DNA from: Ureibacillus xyleni
Lineage (GTDB): Bacteria; Bacillota; Bacilli; Bacillales_A; Planococcaceae
NCBI RefSeq assembly: GCF_900217795.1
Contig: NZ_OBMQ01000013.1
Location: 51,490 to 115,489, forward strand
Reading direction: 5' to 3'
DNA: 64,000 nt
Each line of letters starts with the position of its first letter. Within the stretch, counting starts at the first letter, position 1. Below are positions 53,047 through 60,872 of the stretch, in pieces. The notes under the pieces were generated by a model. The model was given only the letters and a program-made list of their open reading frames with translations. It did not search any database and was not told where the DNA came from. The translations under genes and the position numbers were made by a program.

Positions 53047-53361
53047 TTACACAGCCCCTTCATCTAGTGCTGGTATCGGTATTTGCTCCCACTCCAAATT
53101 TAAAACAACTTTCTTTTGAACCCAGTTAAATCCTGATATTCCTTGTTTTAAATAAACTGAATAATACCAAATAATCGATTGAATAATTGGACACTGATGA
53201 TAGTACACATTACAGCACATACATTTATGAGTGAGCTCTATCGCACCATTACCAATGGACTTAGCTTTAATTAACGTATTGCCACCCAAAAAGCCTGGAT
53301 AGACACCCACTAATTCATTGTTTCGTGTCACAAAAGTAGCGATAGGTTTCGCTCTACTCAT
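53047..53361 (-). CDS. Hypothetical protein with Cys cluster
   Basis: A 104-residue protein with a HKCMCCNVYYHQC segment that could bind zinc. No family recognised. It lies 15 bp downstream of the ERF gene and touches the CHC2 gene, so it is within the operon. Confidence 0.65.
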   Translation of the reverse strand: MSRAKPIATFVTRNNELVGVYPGFLGGNTLIKAKSIGNGAIELTHKCMCCNVYYHQCPIIQSIIWYYSVYLKQGISGFNWVQKKVVLNLEWEQIPIPALDEGAV

Positions 53362-53376
53362 TCATATCACCTTTCC

Positions 53377-54375
53377 TTACGCTAAGAAGAACATATTGTT
53401 TTCTTCAATAATTGCAAGATTGTAATTTGAACCGATGACTAAATCACAGGCTTTTTTGTAACTTTCCCCTCGTGCTAATACCGTCAATGTTTGACCCACT
53501 GTATTTTGAACCTGCATTTCCATATAGCTTGAGTTATCAGCAGCTAAACGAGATGTTGTTGAAAGTACTTTATAAGCTTCTTTCACCTGCTCGTATTGTG
53601 GTTGCTGAATAACTTGTGAAGCTACCTGCACCGGTTGCACATTTTGTTGTTGATTAGAAGCTTGTTTTGGCTGTGGTTGCTGTGAGGCTGTGGCTTTTTT
53701 TAGCCAATCCTTTATTGCACGCTTTGCCATACCAAAATGCTCTGTTGTTACCTTATCAAGCGCCTTCACATTGAATTCAAGAGCAAATCGCTCAAAAACT
53801 GCTGAAAAATCAGTCTGGCACACATTTGCTAATTGATTTAATAACGCTTCAAGCTCGCTTACCTGATTTTCAGCAATATAACTAATTGACAATTGACCAG
53901 CTTTTTGCTGAAATGTATCAGGATCATCTTGATCTGTAGGAATATTAAAGCTCTTTAGAAGAAAATATTTCTCTGCATATGTGAGCGCCTTCCCTACCCC
54001 TTTCTCATTACTCGTATCAATACCTTGAGCGTAAAACGGTACAACGTAAGATTCGCCTGTTTCGGAATCGAACCATGTGAATTCTAGGAATAACTCCGTA
54101 AAATACGTCACTGTTTTTTTCAAGTTACCGTACTTGTCTTTGTTTTCAGTAACTGTCTGCGTTACCTCTCGTGACATAACTTTCGGAAAAAGAACTAAGC
54201 CCGTTTCATCAAGTTTGTCACGTACTGCTGCTAATACATTAGATGAGCCAACGAAATTATACTGATGACCTGTTGAAGATTTCTTCAAGTAAGGCACCGC
54301 TTTGCGAACTTCTACTAATTTCCGTAAAAGCGTCGTTGGTGCAGTAGTAGTAGGTAAAGATTGATTTGTAGTCAT
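53377..54375 (-). CDS. ERF-family single-strand annealing protein
   Basis: A 332-residue protein. Residues of about 15-180 fit the ERF superfamily (KLVEVRKAVPYLKKSSTGHQYNFVGSSNVL, GVGKALTYAEKYFLLKSFNIPTDQDDPD); then follow a Gln-rich linker (QQPQPKQASNQQQNVQPVQ) and a C-terminal domain. ERF proteins anneal complementary single strands, as in phage P22 and in conjugative elements. First gene of the 12-gene operon; ATG 54375 follows AAAGGAGAG. The leader has an attenuator-like hairpin directly upstream. Confidence 0.9.
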   Translation of the reverse strand: MTTNQSLPTTTAPTTLLRKLVEVRKAVPYLKKSSTGHQYNFVGSSNVLAAVRDKLDETGLVLFPKVMSREVTQTVTENKDKYGNLKKTVTYFTELFLEFTWFDSETGESYVVPFYAQGIDTSNEKGVGKALTYAEKYFLLKSFNIPTDQDDPDTFQQKAGQLSISYIAENQVSELEALLNQLANVCQTDFSAVFERFALEFNVKALDKVTTEHFGMAKRAIKDWLKKATASQQPQPKQASNQQQNVQPVQVASQVIQQPQYEQVKEAYKVLSTTSRLAADNSSYMEMQVQNTVGQTLTVLARGESYKKACDLVIGSNYNLAIIEENNMFFLA

Positions 54376-54416
54376 AAGACACTCTCCTTTAAAATGATTT
54401 TTTAGCAATAAAAAAA

Positions 54417-54449
54417 CGACTCTTCATGTATCTACACATGATAAAGTCG
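54417..54449 (-). terminator. Attenuator-like hairpin in the ERF leader
   Basis: CGACT...AGTCG and inner CATGT/ACATG arms form a stem followed on the minus strand by six Ts, within the 330-nt leader and just ahead of the ERF ribosome site. It could terminate most transcripts from the promoter at 54703-54731. Confidence 0.5.
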
Positions 54450-54701
54450 CTGTTTTACGCAATATATAAAAAGACATACTCAAATAAGCATATCGATTTA
54501 ATAAAGAATTTTTGCAAACAAAGTTGCCTACCACTCTACTCCAAAAGAGCTTTCTAAATGGCGAAACAAAGGGTTTTACGCTAGATACATTCATAATGAA
54601 AAACATTAGATCTAGCCATTAGCTACACGTTAACATCTAAAAGATGGAATTATCTCTATGGATAATGTGGATGTAGTAATGAATAAAAAAAGGTATGATT
54701 C

Positions 54702-54731
54702 CATTTTAACGATATGTCGTTAAAATGACAA
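54702..54731 (-). promoter_or_regulatory. Promoter of the ERF-SSB operon with perfect palindromic operator
   Basis: Minus strand TTGTCA (54726-54731), 17 bp, TAAAAT (54703-54708). A palindrome with 11-bp arms CATTTTAACGA and TCGTTAAAATG (54702-54727) covers it completely. A further half-site, GACGTTAAATGAC, lies at about 54746-54758. The core TAACG-N6-CGTTA recurs at 59918, 59952 and 60185. Confidence 0.75.
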
Positions 54732-54829
54732 CTATTATTATTCCTTGACGTTAAATGACAGAAAATTGTACCGATCTAGGCATTAACTTTTTTTTATGAT
54801 ATGGAGCATAATAAAGATTTCAAAATACC

Positions 54830-54861
54830 TTTACCCTGTACTGTGGTACAGGGTTTATAAT
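54830..54861 (+). promoter_or_regulatory. MerR-type promoter and operator
   Basis: ACCCTGTAC-TGTG-GTACAGGGT (54833-54854), a perfect dyad with 9-bp arms, lies between TTACCC (54831-54836) and TATAAT (54856-54861), a 19-bp spacer. Overlong spacers filled by a dyad are the hallmark of MerR-activated promoters. Confidence 0.8.
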
Positions 54862-54879
54862 TTATATGAGGTGAATTTT

Positions 54880-55287
54880 TTGAAGTATCTTATTAGTGAA
54901 CTGGCAAATAAATGTAATGTTAATAAAGAAACCATTAGATATTATGAAAAAGTAGGTTTACTCCGACCACCTACACGAACGGATTCTGGTTATAGAATGT
55001 TTTCAGAAGATAGTGTCAAGCGAATAAAGTTTATTAAGAGGATGCAAGATTTAGGATTTACTTTAGCTGAAATTTCCAAGTTACTTGGAATCGTTGATAA
55101 AGACAATCAACGATGTGAAGATATGTATAATTTTGTTGTTAATAAAGTTGAAGAAGTACAATTGAAAATTAGAGATTTAAAGAGGATTGAACAAATGCTC
55201 ATTAATCTAAAAGAGAAATGTCCAAATGAAAAGTTTATGTATGAATGTCCAATTATTGAAACTTTAGTAGTCGGAAATGATACGTAA
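54880..55287 (+). CDS. merR: MerR-family regulator, mercury-type
   Basis: A 135-residue regulator very like MerR of Gram-positive mer operons: HTH (ISELANKCNVNKETIRYYEKVGLL), long dimer helix, and the three mercury-binding Cys in QRCEDMYNF, KEKCPNEK and YECPIIETL. TTG 54880 follows GAGGTGA at 5 bp. The promoter upstream has a MerR dyad and drives merR itself together with the next gene, the Gram-positive mer arrangement. No merA, merT or merB follows, so the regulon here is only the metallochaperone gene. Confidence 0.9.
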   Translation: MKYLISELANKCNVNKETIRYYEKVGLLRPPTRTDSGYRMFSEDSVKRIKFIKRMQDLGFTLAEISKLLGIVDKDNQRCEDMYNFVVNKVEEVQLKIRDLKRIEQMLINLKEKCPNEKFMYECPIIETLVVGNDT

Positions 55288-55300
55288 AGGAGGAAGAATA

Positions 55301-55756
55301 ATGGGGGATTGTTGTAATAATAGTCTGAAAATAGAGGTAAAAAATGGGACTTGCCCTTCTTGTAATAATAAAGCTAAAATCGTAAAGCTAATCACTTTAA
55401 AGTCACTCCTTAAACCATCTGCATTAGAAATAATAAATGCTAATGAAAATCATTATTTTTGTTCAACCAAGGACTGTGAAATTGTTTACTTTGATACCAA
55501 TAATAAAAAGTACCTTGTAACGGACATAAAAGTAGCAGTCCATCAGAAAGATATTTTAGATACTACACCTATTTGTTATTGCTTTCATTGGACTAAAGAA
55601 AAGATAAAAAGCTATTTCGAACAAGGACTTCTTCCACATCCATTAGAACATATTCGCGAAAACATAAAAGAAAACCGATGTGGCTGTGAGGTAAACAATC
55701 CTCAAGGGAGCTGTTGTTTAGGAAACGTTACAAAATATATCAAGGAAATAAATTAA
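55301..55756 (+). CDS. Putative Fe-S cluster-binding metallochaperone (CopZ N-domain type)
   Basis: A 151-residue Cys-rich protein. It starts GDCCNNS, has a zinc-ribbon-like TCPSCNNKAK, then FCSTKDCEIVYFD, ICYCFHWTKEKI and RCGCEV...GSCC. This matches proteins annotated as iron-sulfur metallochaperones, related to the N-terminal domain of Archaeoglobus CopZ ([2Fe-2S] plus zinc). Starts 13 bp after merR with AAAGGAGG, so co-transcribed. Likely binds mercury or copper thiophilically; function is inferred. Confidence 0.82.
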   Translation: MGDCCNNSLKIEVKNGTCPSCNNKAKIVKLITLKSLLKPSALEIINANENHYFCSTKDCEIVYFDTNNKKYLVTDIKVAVHQKDILDTTPICYCFHWTKEKIKSYFEQGLLPHPLEHIRENIKENRCGCEVNNPQGSCCLGNVTKYIKEIN

Positions 55757-55801
55757 CTTGCGGGAGCTTAAATTTCGCCTTCCAAAGTAGTCTCCTTAAA
55801 T

Positions 55802-55843
55802 AATAAAGCTAAATCCAATTAACTACAGGAATTTAGCTTTATT
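55802..55843. terminator. Bidirectional terminator
   Basis: AATAAAGCTAAAT and ATTTAGCTTTATT are perfect 13-bp complements between two convergent genes. Confidence 0.85.
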
Positions 55844-55853
55844 TATTATTTAA

Positions 55854-56552
55854 TTATGAAGGTAAGGTGTGAAAAAACTCATGTTTATCTTTCCTGTAAA
55901 TATCTTCGTCAGTAATTACTCGATAAAGTATTTTAGGTCTTTCAAGTACGGTGGCTAGTACATTTAGATGAATTAGTTGCTCAGTTACGATAAATAAACG
56001 ACGTTCCTTAGTGATAGATTGGTTTAAAGCAACTAATAAATCATGAGGGTCACCCCTATTAATGTAAACTTCGTACGCTTTATCATTCATAATAAAGATT
56101 GCTTGAAATGGTATTGCAACTGCTTTTAATGTAATATCAGTGTTCATTTTACGTTGTAATTCAAAATAGAAATCCACTAACACTAATCTCTGTAAAATCT
56201 CCTCTTTCCCGTATCCAAGCCAGTAATTCTTTACTACAAATGTTTTTTTATAACCCTCTATTGCTTCGCGTGTATAAATAAACCATGTTTCTTTATTTTT
56301 AATCAGTCTATGCTGCACCAATAATCGTTTAGCTAACATATTTTGAATCTGCTTTTCATGCATTTTATAATGTTTCTTTAAATGTTTATGTGTGATGATT
56401 TGCAGTACAGCAAGATCCTGCATGACACGTTCCTCTTTCCCTGTAAATCGTTGCATTTCTCGGTTCACTGGACGTTCGCTTTGCACACGCCACTCGACCT
56501 TCCATTCATGTCGACGCAGAGAAAAAGGACTGATAAATGGCTTTTTCTCCAT
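55854..56552 (-). CDS. Replication-relaxation-like protein
   Basis: A 232-residue protein with a central winged helix (VMQDLAVLQIITHKHLKKHYKMHEKQIQNMLAKRLLVQHRLI) and a C-terminal alpha/beta part (VAIPFQAIFIMNDKAYEVYINRGDPHDLLVAL), the layout of the Replic_Relax family found beside TraG-type ATPases on Gram-positive plasmids. The role is uncertain (origin function or transfer). ATG 56552 follows GAAAGGGG. Confidence 0.65.
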   Translation of the reverse strand: MEKKPFISPFSLRRHEWKVEWRVQSERPVNREMQRFTGKEERVMQDLAVLQIITHKHLKKHYKMHEKQIQNMLAKRLLVQHRLIKNKETWFIYTREAIEGYKKTFVVKNYWLGYGKEEILQRLVLVDFYFELQRKMNTDITLKAVAIPFQAIFIMNDKAYEVYINRGDPHDLLVALNQSITKERRLFIVTEQLIHLNVLATVLERPKILYRVITDEDIYRKDKHEFFHTLPS

Positions 56553-56736
56553 TTCGTCAGCCCCTTTCTAATTTTATTTTTTCTATTTATATCTAAATAT
56601 ATTTTTCTATTTTTAGAAATTTATATTTCCCCTTATTCCTCCTTTAATCACAACCCCTCATCACAATTCCCAGTTACTATCCAGTAAGCTTTTGATTTTG
56701 TTATAGTAATTTCAACAAAAACTAAGGAGGTATTTC

Positions 56737-56997
56737 ATGTCTTTCCATTCGCAAACTTGTCGTGAACAACTATTATCTGCCACTAAAGTAATTATCCATG
56801 CAAAAGGTAAAAATGAATTCACTATCGTAGAAGTTTTGGATTATTTAAATCAACATGGCTCCCATTTTAAAGAATCAACTATTCGAACTCACATTACTTC
56901 AAAGTGTTGTATAAACGCTCCTAATCACCATGCTGAAACATTTAATGATTACATTCGAATTAATAGGGGTAAATATGCTCTCTTATTAGAAAAATAG
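56737..56997 (+). CDS. Small winged-helix-like protein
   Basis: An 86-residue protein; FTIVEVLDYLNQHGSHFKESTIRTHITSKC looks like an HTH in which a serine/threonine helix reads DNA. The end (RINRGKYALL) resembles the wing of DUF7669-like domains. ATG 56737 follows AAGGAGG. It is transcribed away from the replication-relaxation gene and ends at a good terminator. Confidence 0.7.
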   Translation: MSFHSQTCREQLLSATKVIIHAKGKNEFTIVEVLDYLNQHGSHFKESTIRTHITSKCCINAPNHHAETFNDYIRINRGKYALLLEK

Positions 56998-57021
56998 AAA
57001 ATTCTATATTTCTAAATATCT

Positions 57022-57052
57022 AAAAAGGGATTTATATATTATCCCCCTTTTT
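57022..57052 (+). terminator. Terminator of the small winged-helix gene
   Basis: AAAAAGGGAT pairs with ATCCCCCTTTTTT with a minor bulge. Confidence 0.7.
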
Positions 57053-57218
57053 TATCCATTGTAAAAGGAGTGATGTAAAATCAAGTAAATCCTATCGTCA
57101 TCACTATTATAATAGACCAAACCCTTGAAGTCCTCCAAGTGAAAAAATAAAAATATAAATTTCCCTTTTTCTCTAATAATATTTTTCTATAAAAGTATTA
57201 TTTTACTTATCCTTTTTT

Positions 57219-58070
57219 CTACACCATCACACGTACAATTTTCGCATGAATTTTATTACCACCTTTTGTTTCAACACGCAAAATACGTACAAGTACCTTA
57301 CTCCCCTTCTCTACGCTCTGGAACTTTAAATGTTGAGCAAGGCAGTCTACTCCTTCTTCAAGAGCCACGAAAATACCATAAGCTTGCACACCTGAAACAG
57401 TACCAACATATTCTCCATTCGGGACGTATCGAGATAAGCATTCTGGAAATGGATTCTCCATCAATGGCTTTCTTGATACTTTAATCTTTTCATCTGTAAT
57501 TTCCGTTACTTGAACTCGAATATGGTCACCATGCTTATACATTGCACGTAAATCATCAACCCAGCCATATGAAAGTTCAAAAGCTGGCACATGTACATCA
57601 ATACCACCAATATCACCGATTAAATGTCCTTTTTCTACTTCACGAACAACACAGTAAATATTGTAGCCTTCTTTAATTTTGCTTAATGTAATTTGTGCTG
57701 TTAAATCACGTGCTTTTTTACGAGAAGCAACAAACATATCGGCTTCCATACTGTAACGTAAAATGATGAATTGAATTTGCATGTTAGCTAAAGCTCGAAA
57801 CTTATTTAATGCATACGGATCATTTGGATTGATTCCTGATTCATCAATTGGAATAAGACCCTTTACTTTACCAATCCGTACAACACCGCATAATGTTTTC
57901 CGGTCGTTAATACGATGTGTTTCAAACCCTATAAGCTGTTCGCCAACAATACGCTCAGTTTGCTGTGCCTTCGCTATATCATTCCATACATCATATTGAC
58001 GTTCACGTTCTAGCTCTGCAACTTTATCAGGATTATACCCTTCGATTAAAATATCATTTAGACCACTCAT
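57219..58070 (-). CDS. S1-domain RNA-binding protein
   Basis: A 283-residue protein with two or three OB-fold segments; the last (GEYVGTVSGVQAYGIFVALEEGVDCLAQHLKF...) is a typical S1 domain, and the middle part (GYNIYCVVREVEKGHLIGDIGGIDVHVPAFELSYGWV) resembles an S1 repeat of ribosomal protein S1. ATG 58070 follows AAAGAGG. It lies just downstream of the TraG-type ATPase. Plasmid-borne S1-like proteins are known near transfer genes, but the role is undefined. Confidence 0.8.
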   Translation of the reverse strand: MSGLNDILIEGYNPDKVAELERERQYDVWNDIAKAQQTERIVGEQLIGFETHRINDRKTLCGVVRIGKVKGLIPIDESGINPNDPYALNKFRALANMQIQFIILRYSMEADMFVASRKKARDLTAQITLSKIKEGYNIYCVVREVEKGHLIGDIGGIDVHVPAFELSYGWVDDLRAMYKHGDHIRVQVTEITDEKIKVSRKPLMENPFPECLSRYVPNGEYVGTVSGVQAYGIFVALEEGVDCLAQHLKFQSVEKGSKVLVRILRVETKGGNKIHAKIVRVMV

Positions 58071-58154
58071 ATTGTAAAAACCTCTTTCATTTTTAATAAC
58101 TGTCAAATGTACCAAAAACATCTGACTAAATTCATTCTATGGGGGGATTTTAAG

Positions 58155-59903
58155 TTAAAAGAATGTGTCACCATTCTCGTAAGCCTCGTCTTCTGATACA
58201 ACAAAATGCGTAGGCTTTTGTACAGGAGCATCATCAACTTGTAATGGCGTTTCCTGTGTAGATTGAACAGGGACTGTCACGACTTTCTCACGTTCCATTG
58301 ACTGCTCAACTGGTTGTTGTATAACTTGTTCTTCTCGATCAGTCTTAACAATTTCCTGTTCATCATTTGAAGGAGCTTTTAATAGTTCGTCTTCTGGCTC
58401 AACTTGTTTGGACTGCAACTTCCCAAGCAAAATCGCATTTTCCTCGACAAACTCCTTGCTGCCTTCCTCATCAGGATTTACAGCAAAAATAGCACTGATT
58501 TTCGGTGCCTTAGTTGATGTTTGGAGTTGAATACCTGCATGTTTAAAACATCGCTCTAGAAAGCCTCTAGAACCCTTTTCAGCAGGTTTTCCCGACAAGT
58601 GCTCCCAACTCCTCATTTCTCTCCAATTTCGAGGTACAAACGCTCCTACGCCTTCTATTGGCTTCTGAGGTGTACCATCATTTAAAATCTTACAAATAAA
58701 ATGGAATCGCTTCATTTGGTCTTGTAAATACGTTGGACGGTAGCGATATTCTTCTGTTTCTGTATCTCGATAGCTCTCTGGGAAAAATTTAGGCAAGAGA
58801 ATCTTATTTTTATATGTAGACTGTCGCATAATGACAACATCTTTCCCAAATTCCTCAGCAAATTCATTCGCATCTGCTGAAGATAAACCACAGAAAGCAA
58901 TTTTGTTTCTGCAATTCGTTAAAATTGCCTGTTTCATTGCCTTTGCCCCAATACGACCTGATTCAATTTCTAATTGGCCAAGTGATTGAATGGCAAAAAT
59001 ACCAGCTACTCGTGAACTTGCTGCTACGGATAAAAACAACTCAACATCAGGATTGATATAACGAGCATACTCATCAACAATCATGAAATGTGGTGTTCGC
59101 GTTTTTTCAGTTCCTGGACGACGTAACGCAGCTGATTGAATATGCATCGTCACAAACATTCCAAACGCATCCCCTGCCTTCTTTAAACGCCCCAAATCCG
59201 TATTTACAAGCAGTACACCACCCTTATCCAAATGTTCATCTAAATTAATACTGCTTTTATTTGAAATTATATGACGCAGTTTTTCATTCCCTGTCATATT
59301 CTCTAATTGCGCCCGTAAACCAATGATTAACTTACGATATTGATCTGATAACGAACCAAACATTTCATTATCAAAAAATGAAAGTAAATCTGAAGCACCA
59401 ATTTTATCCCTTAAATCTTCAACATATTGGCGTAATAACTTTTCATCTCGCAAAGTCGCTAATAAATCTAAAAGTGTTAAATCATCACCCTTAAGCAATT
59501 TTAAAAGCTTCGTCACATTCCGAGTAGAAAGCTCAGCAAGTGTTTGGAAGAATGCCTCCTGCTTCCCAAATAAAGATTGAAGTACAGCGACGGTTGCCTC
59601 TATCACAACATCAATATCACCCTCCATTACATTAAAAAAGTCTGTATTCGGATTAGATGGATCTAATAAAACATATGGAATCTCCATCTCCTTACAAAAC
59701 TCTTCTACTTCCCAAATCAAGTCACCTTTAGGCTCAACAAGTGAAAGACCTAAATTCTTACCACGCTTTTTTTGTTCTAACAATTGAAAAATCATTGGTA
59801 ACAAAATTGTTGATGTTTTACCACAGCGTGTTGGACCTGTAATAAGAAAATGTGTGAATGGATCATTTCCTCCAATAATAATTGGGTTATTCGTTTGTGC
59901 CAT
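58155..59903 (-). CDS. TraG/VirD4-type coupling ATPase
   Basis: A 582-residue protein with Walker A GPTRCGKTS (residues 23-31), Walker B HFMIVDEYARY, and the TraG/TraD C-terminal region (NCRNKIAFCGLSSADANEFAEEFG) followed by a long acidic Glu/Gln-rich tail. Coupling proteins bring plasmid DNA to the conjugation channel. The frame is open to 60068, but ATG 59903 (MAQTNNPIIIGG) follows GGAGGG. With that start there is no N-terminal membrane anchor, which is unusual for VirD4 and may mean a separate anchor subunit. Its promoter carries two copies of the plasmid palindrome. Confidence 0.88.
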   Translation of the reverse strand: MAQTNNPIIIGGNDPFTHFLITGPTRCGKTSTILLPMIFQLLEQKKRGKNLGLSLVEPKGDLIWEVEEFCKEMEIPYVLLDPSNPNTDFFNVMEGDIDVVIEATVAVLQSLFGKQEAFFQTLAELSTRNVTKLLKLLKGDDLTLLDLLATLRDEKLLRQYVEDLRDKIGASDLLSFFDNEMFGSLSDQYRKLIIGLRAQLENMTGNEKLRHIISNKSSINLDEHLDKGGVLLVNTDLGRLKKAGDAFGMFVTMHIQSAALRRPGTEKTRTPHFMIVDEYARYINPDVELFLSVAASSRVAGIFAIQSLGQLEIESGRIGAKAMKQAILTNCRNKIAFCGLSSADANEFAEEFGKDVVIMRQSTYKNKILLPKFFPESYRDTETEEYRYRPTYLQDQMKRFHFICKILNDGTPQKPIEGVGAFVPRNWREMRSWEHLSGKPAEKGSRGFLERCFKHAGIQLQTSTKAPKISAIFAVNPDEEGSKEFVEENAILLGKLQSKQVEPEDELLKAPSNDEQEIVKTDREEQVIQQPVEQSMEREKVVTVPVQSTQETPLQVDDAPVQKPTHFVVSEDEAYENGDTFF

Positions 59904-59917
59904 GCCACGCCCTCCAT

Positions 59918-59978
59918 TTAACGTAATATCGTTAATTATAATTAAAAAATATAACGATTTATCGTTAATATACTGCAA
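59918..59978 (-). promoter_or_regulatory. Promoter of the coupling ATPase with two palindromes
   Basis: Minus strand TTGCAG (59973-59978), 18 bp, TTATAT (59949-59954). TAACG-ATTTAT-CGTTA (59952-59967) fills the spacer, and TTAACG-TAATAT-CGTTAA (59918-59935) follows the -10. Both match the operator at 54702. Confidence 0.7.
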
Positions 59979-60100
59979 GCACATTCTAGCATAGTTGTTT
60001 CTAAAAAGGAAGTATGTTATGATTTTCTTCAGTAGAGTAGATTGATTTGAACACCATAATACAACCATTTGTATTACTCGTTTTCAATGATGTTTTTAGC

Positions 60101-60140
60101 AAAAAGGAATGTGTAGATTAAAAGCTACCATTCCTTTTTT
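60101..60140. terminator. Bidirectional hairpin in a divergent spacer
   Basis: AAAAAGGAATG pairs with CATTCCTTTTTT. Its location between two divergent genes is unusual; it may insulate the two promoters or end a short RNA. Confidence 0.65.
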
Positions 60141-60174
60141 CATTTTCCTATCACAAATATACACTTCCACCCAC

Positions 60175-60204
60175 TTGAATCTAATAACGATATTCCGTTA
60201 AAAT
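60175..60204 (+). promoter_or_regulatory. Promoter of the XRE regulator with palindrome
   Basis: TTGAAT (60175-60180), 18 bp, TAAAAT (60199-60204). TAACG-ATATTC-CGTTA (60185-60200) lies in the spacer, and its flank TTAAAATGA matches the 54702 operator. The leader to 60335 is about 120 nt and holds nothing obvious. Confidence 0.7.
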
Positions 60205-60334
60205 GATATTTCAAAGATATAGATAACCCCCAGTAATAAACCCCTACTGAACACTATATCTAAAAACCTATAATCAATGACTAAAAATCTATTCGTTCTC
60301 TTTAGAACACTTAAAAACCTTGGAGGGACATTGC

Positions 60335-60592
60335 ATGATTACAATGCAAGAAGCAATACGTCAAAGAATTACAGACTTAATGTCAGAACAAAATCTAACA
60401 ATCTCACAACTAGCTGAAAAAGCCAATGTTACACAATCAACCGTTAATGAAATAGTAAAAGGACGCGTTAAAAATCCTTCTGTTTTATCCATCTATAAAT
60501 TATCATCTGCACTTGGTTTAGAGCTTGGTGAATTCTACGATCATCCACTCTTCAAAGAAATTATTAAAGAACCAACTAAAAAGACCAAATAA
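60335..60592 (+). CDS. Small XRE-family repressor
   Basis: An 85-residue Cro/CI-type HTH protein: LTISQLAEKANVTQSTVNEIVKGRVKNPSVLSIYKLSSALGLELGEFY. The short C-terminal tail gives no ligand domain. ATG 60335 follows GGAGG at 8 bp. The palindrome family TAACG-N6-CGTTA lies on its own promoter, on the coupling-ATPase promoter and on the ERF-operon promoter, so this is the best candidate for a plasmid master repressor. That binding is inferred. Confidence 0.88.
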   Translation: MITMQEAIRQRITDLMSEQNLTISQLAEKANVTQSTVNEIVKGRVKNPSVLSIYKLSSALGLELGEFYDHPLFKEIIKEPTKKTK

Positions 60593-60872
60593 GCAGCATT
60601 TATTTTTTTATAAACTTTTAATCCTAAGCACTTTAAATAGTGAAGGCCCCCCATAGCTTTCACTATTTTTTATATTTCTAAAAAAATATTAGTCTATAAT
60701 TCCCTAAATCTATAAGTCAATTAAATTACCATATAATAAATACTTAAACTCATCACTCTACAACTACATAGATTCCCCCATCAAAACATCTCATAAAGTA
60801 CTTTATAATTCTAAAAAGCTAGCAGAAAGAAAACGTAAATAGAAATATGTAATGGCAGAGTGGAGTATTCTA

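Noticed and set aside
54424..54606. A 60-codon minus-strand frame in the ERF leader
   Set aside because: No ribosome site; the DNA contains the attenuator-like hairpin and is better explained as leader.
54830..54861. Reading the GTACAGGGT dyad as a terminator
   Set aside because: No T run follows and it lies between -35 and -10 elements; the MerR operator explanation is better.
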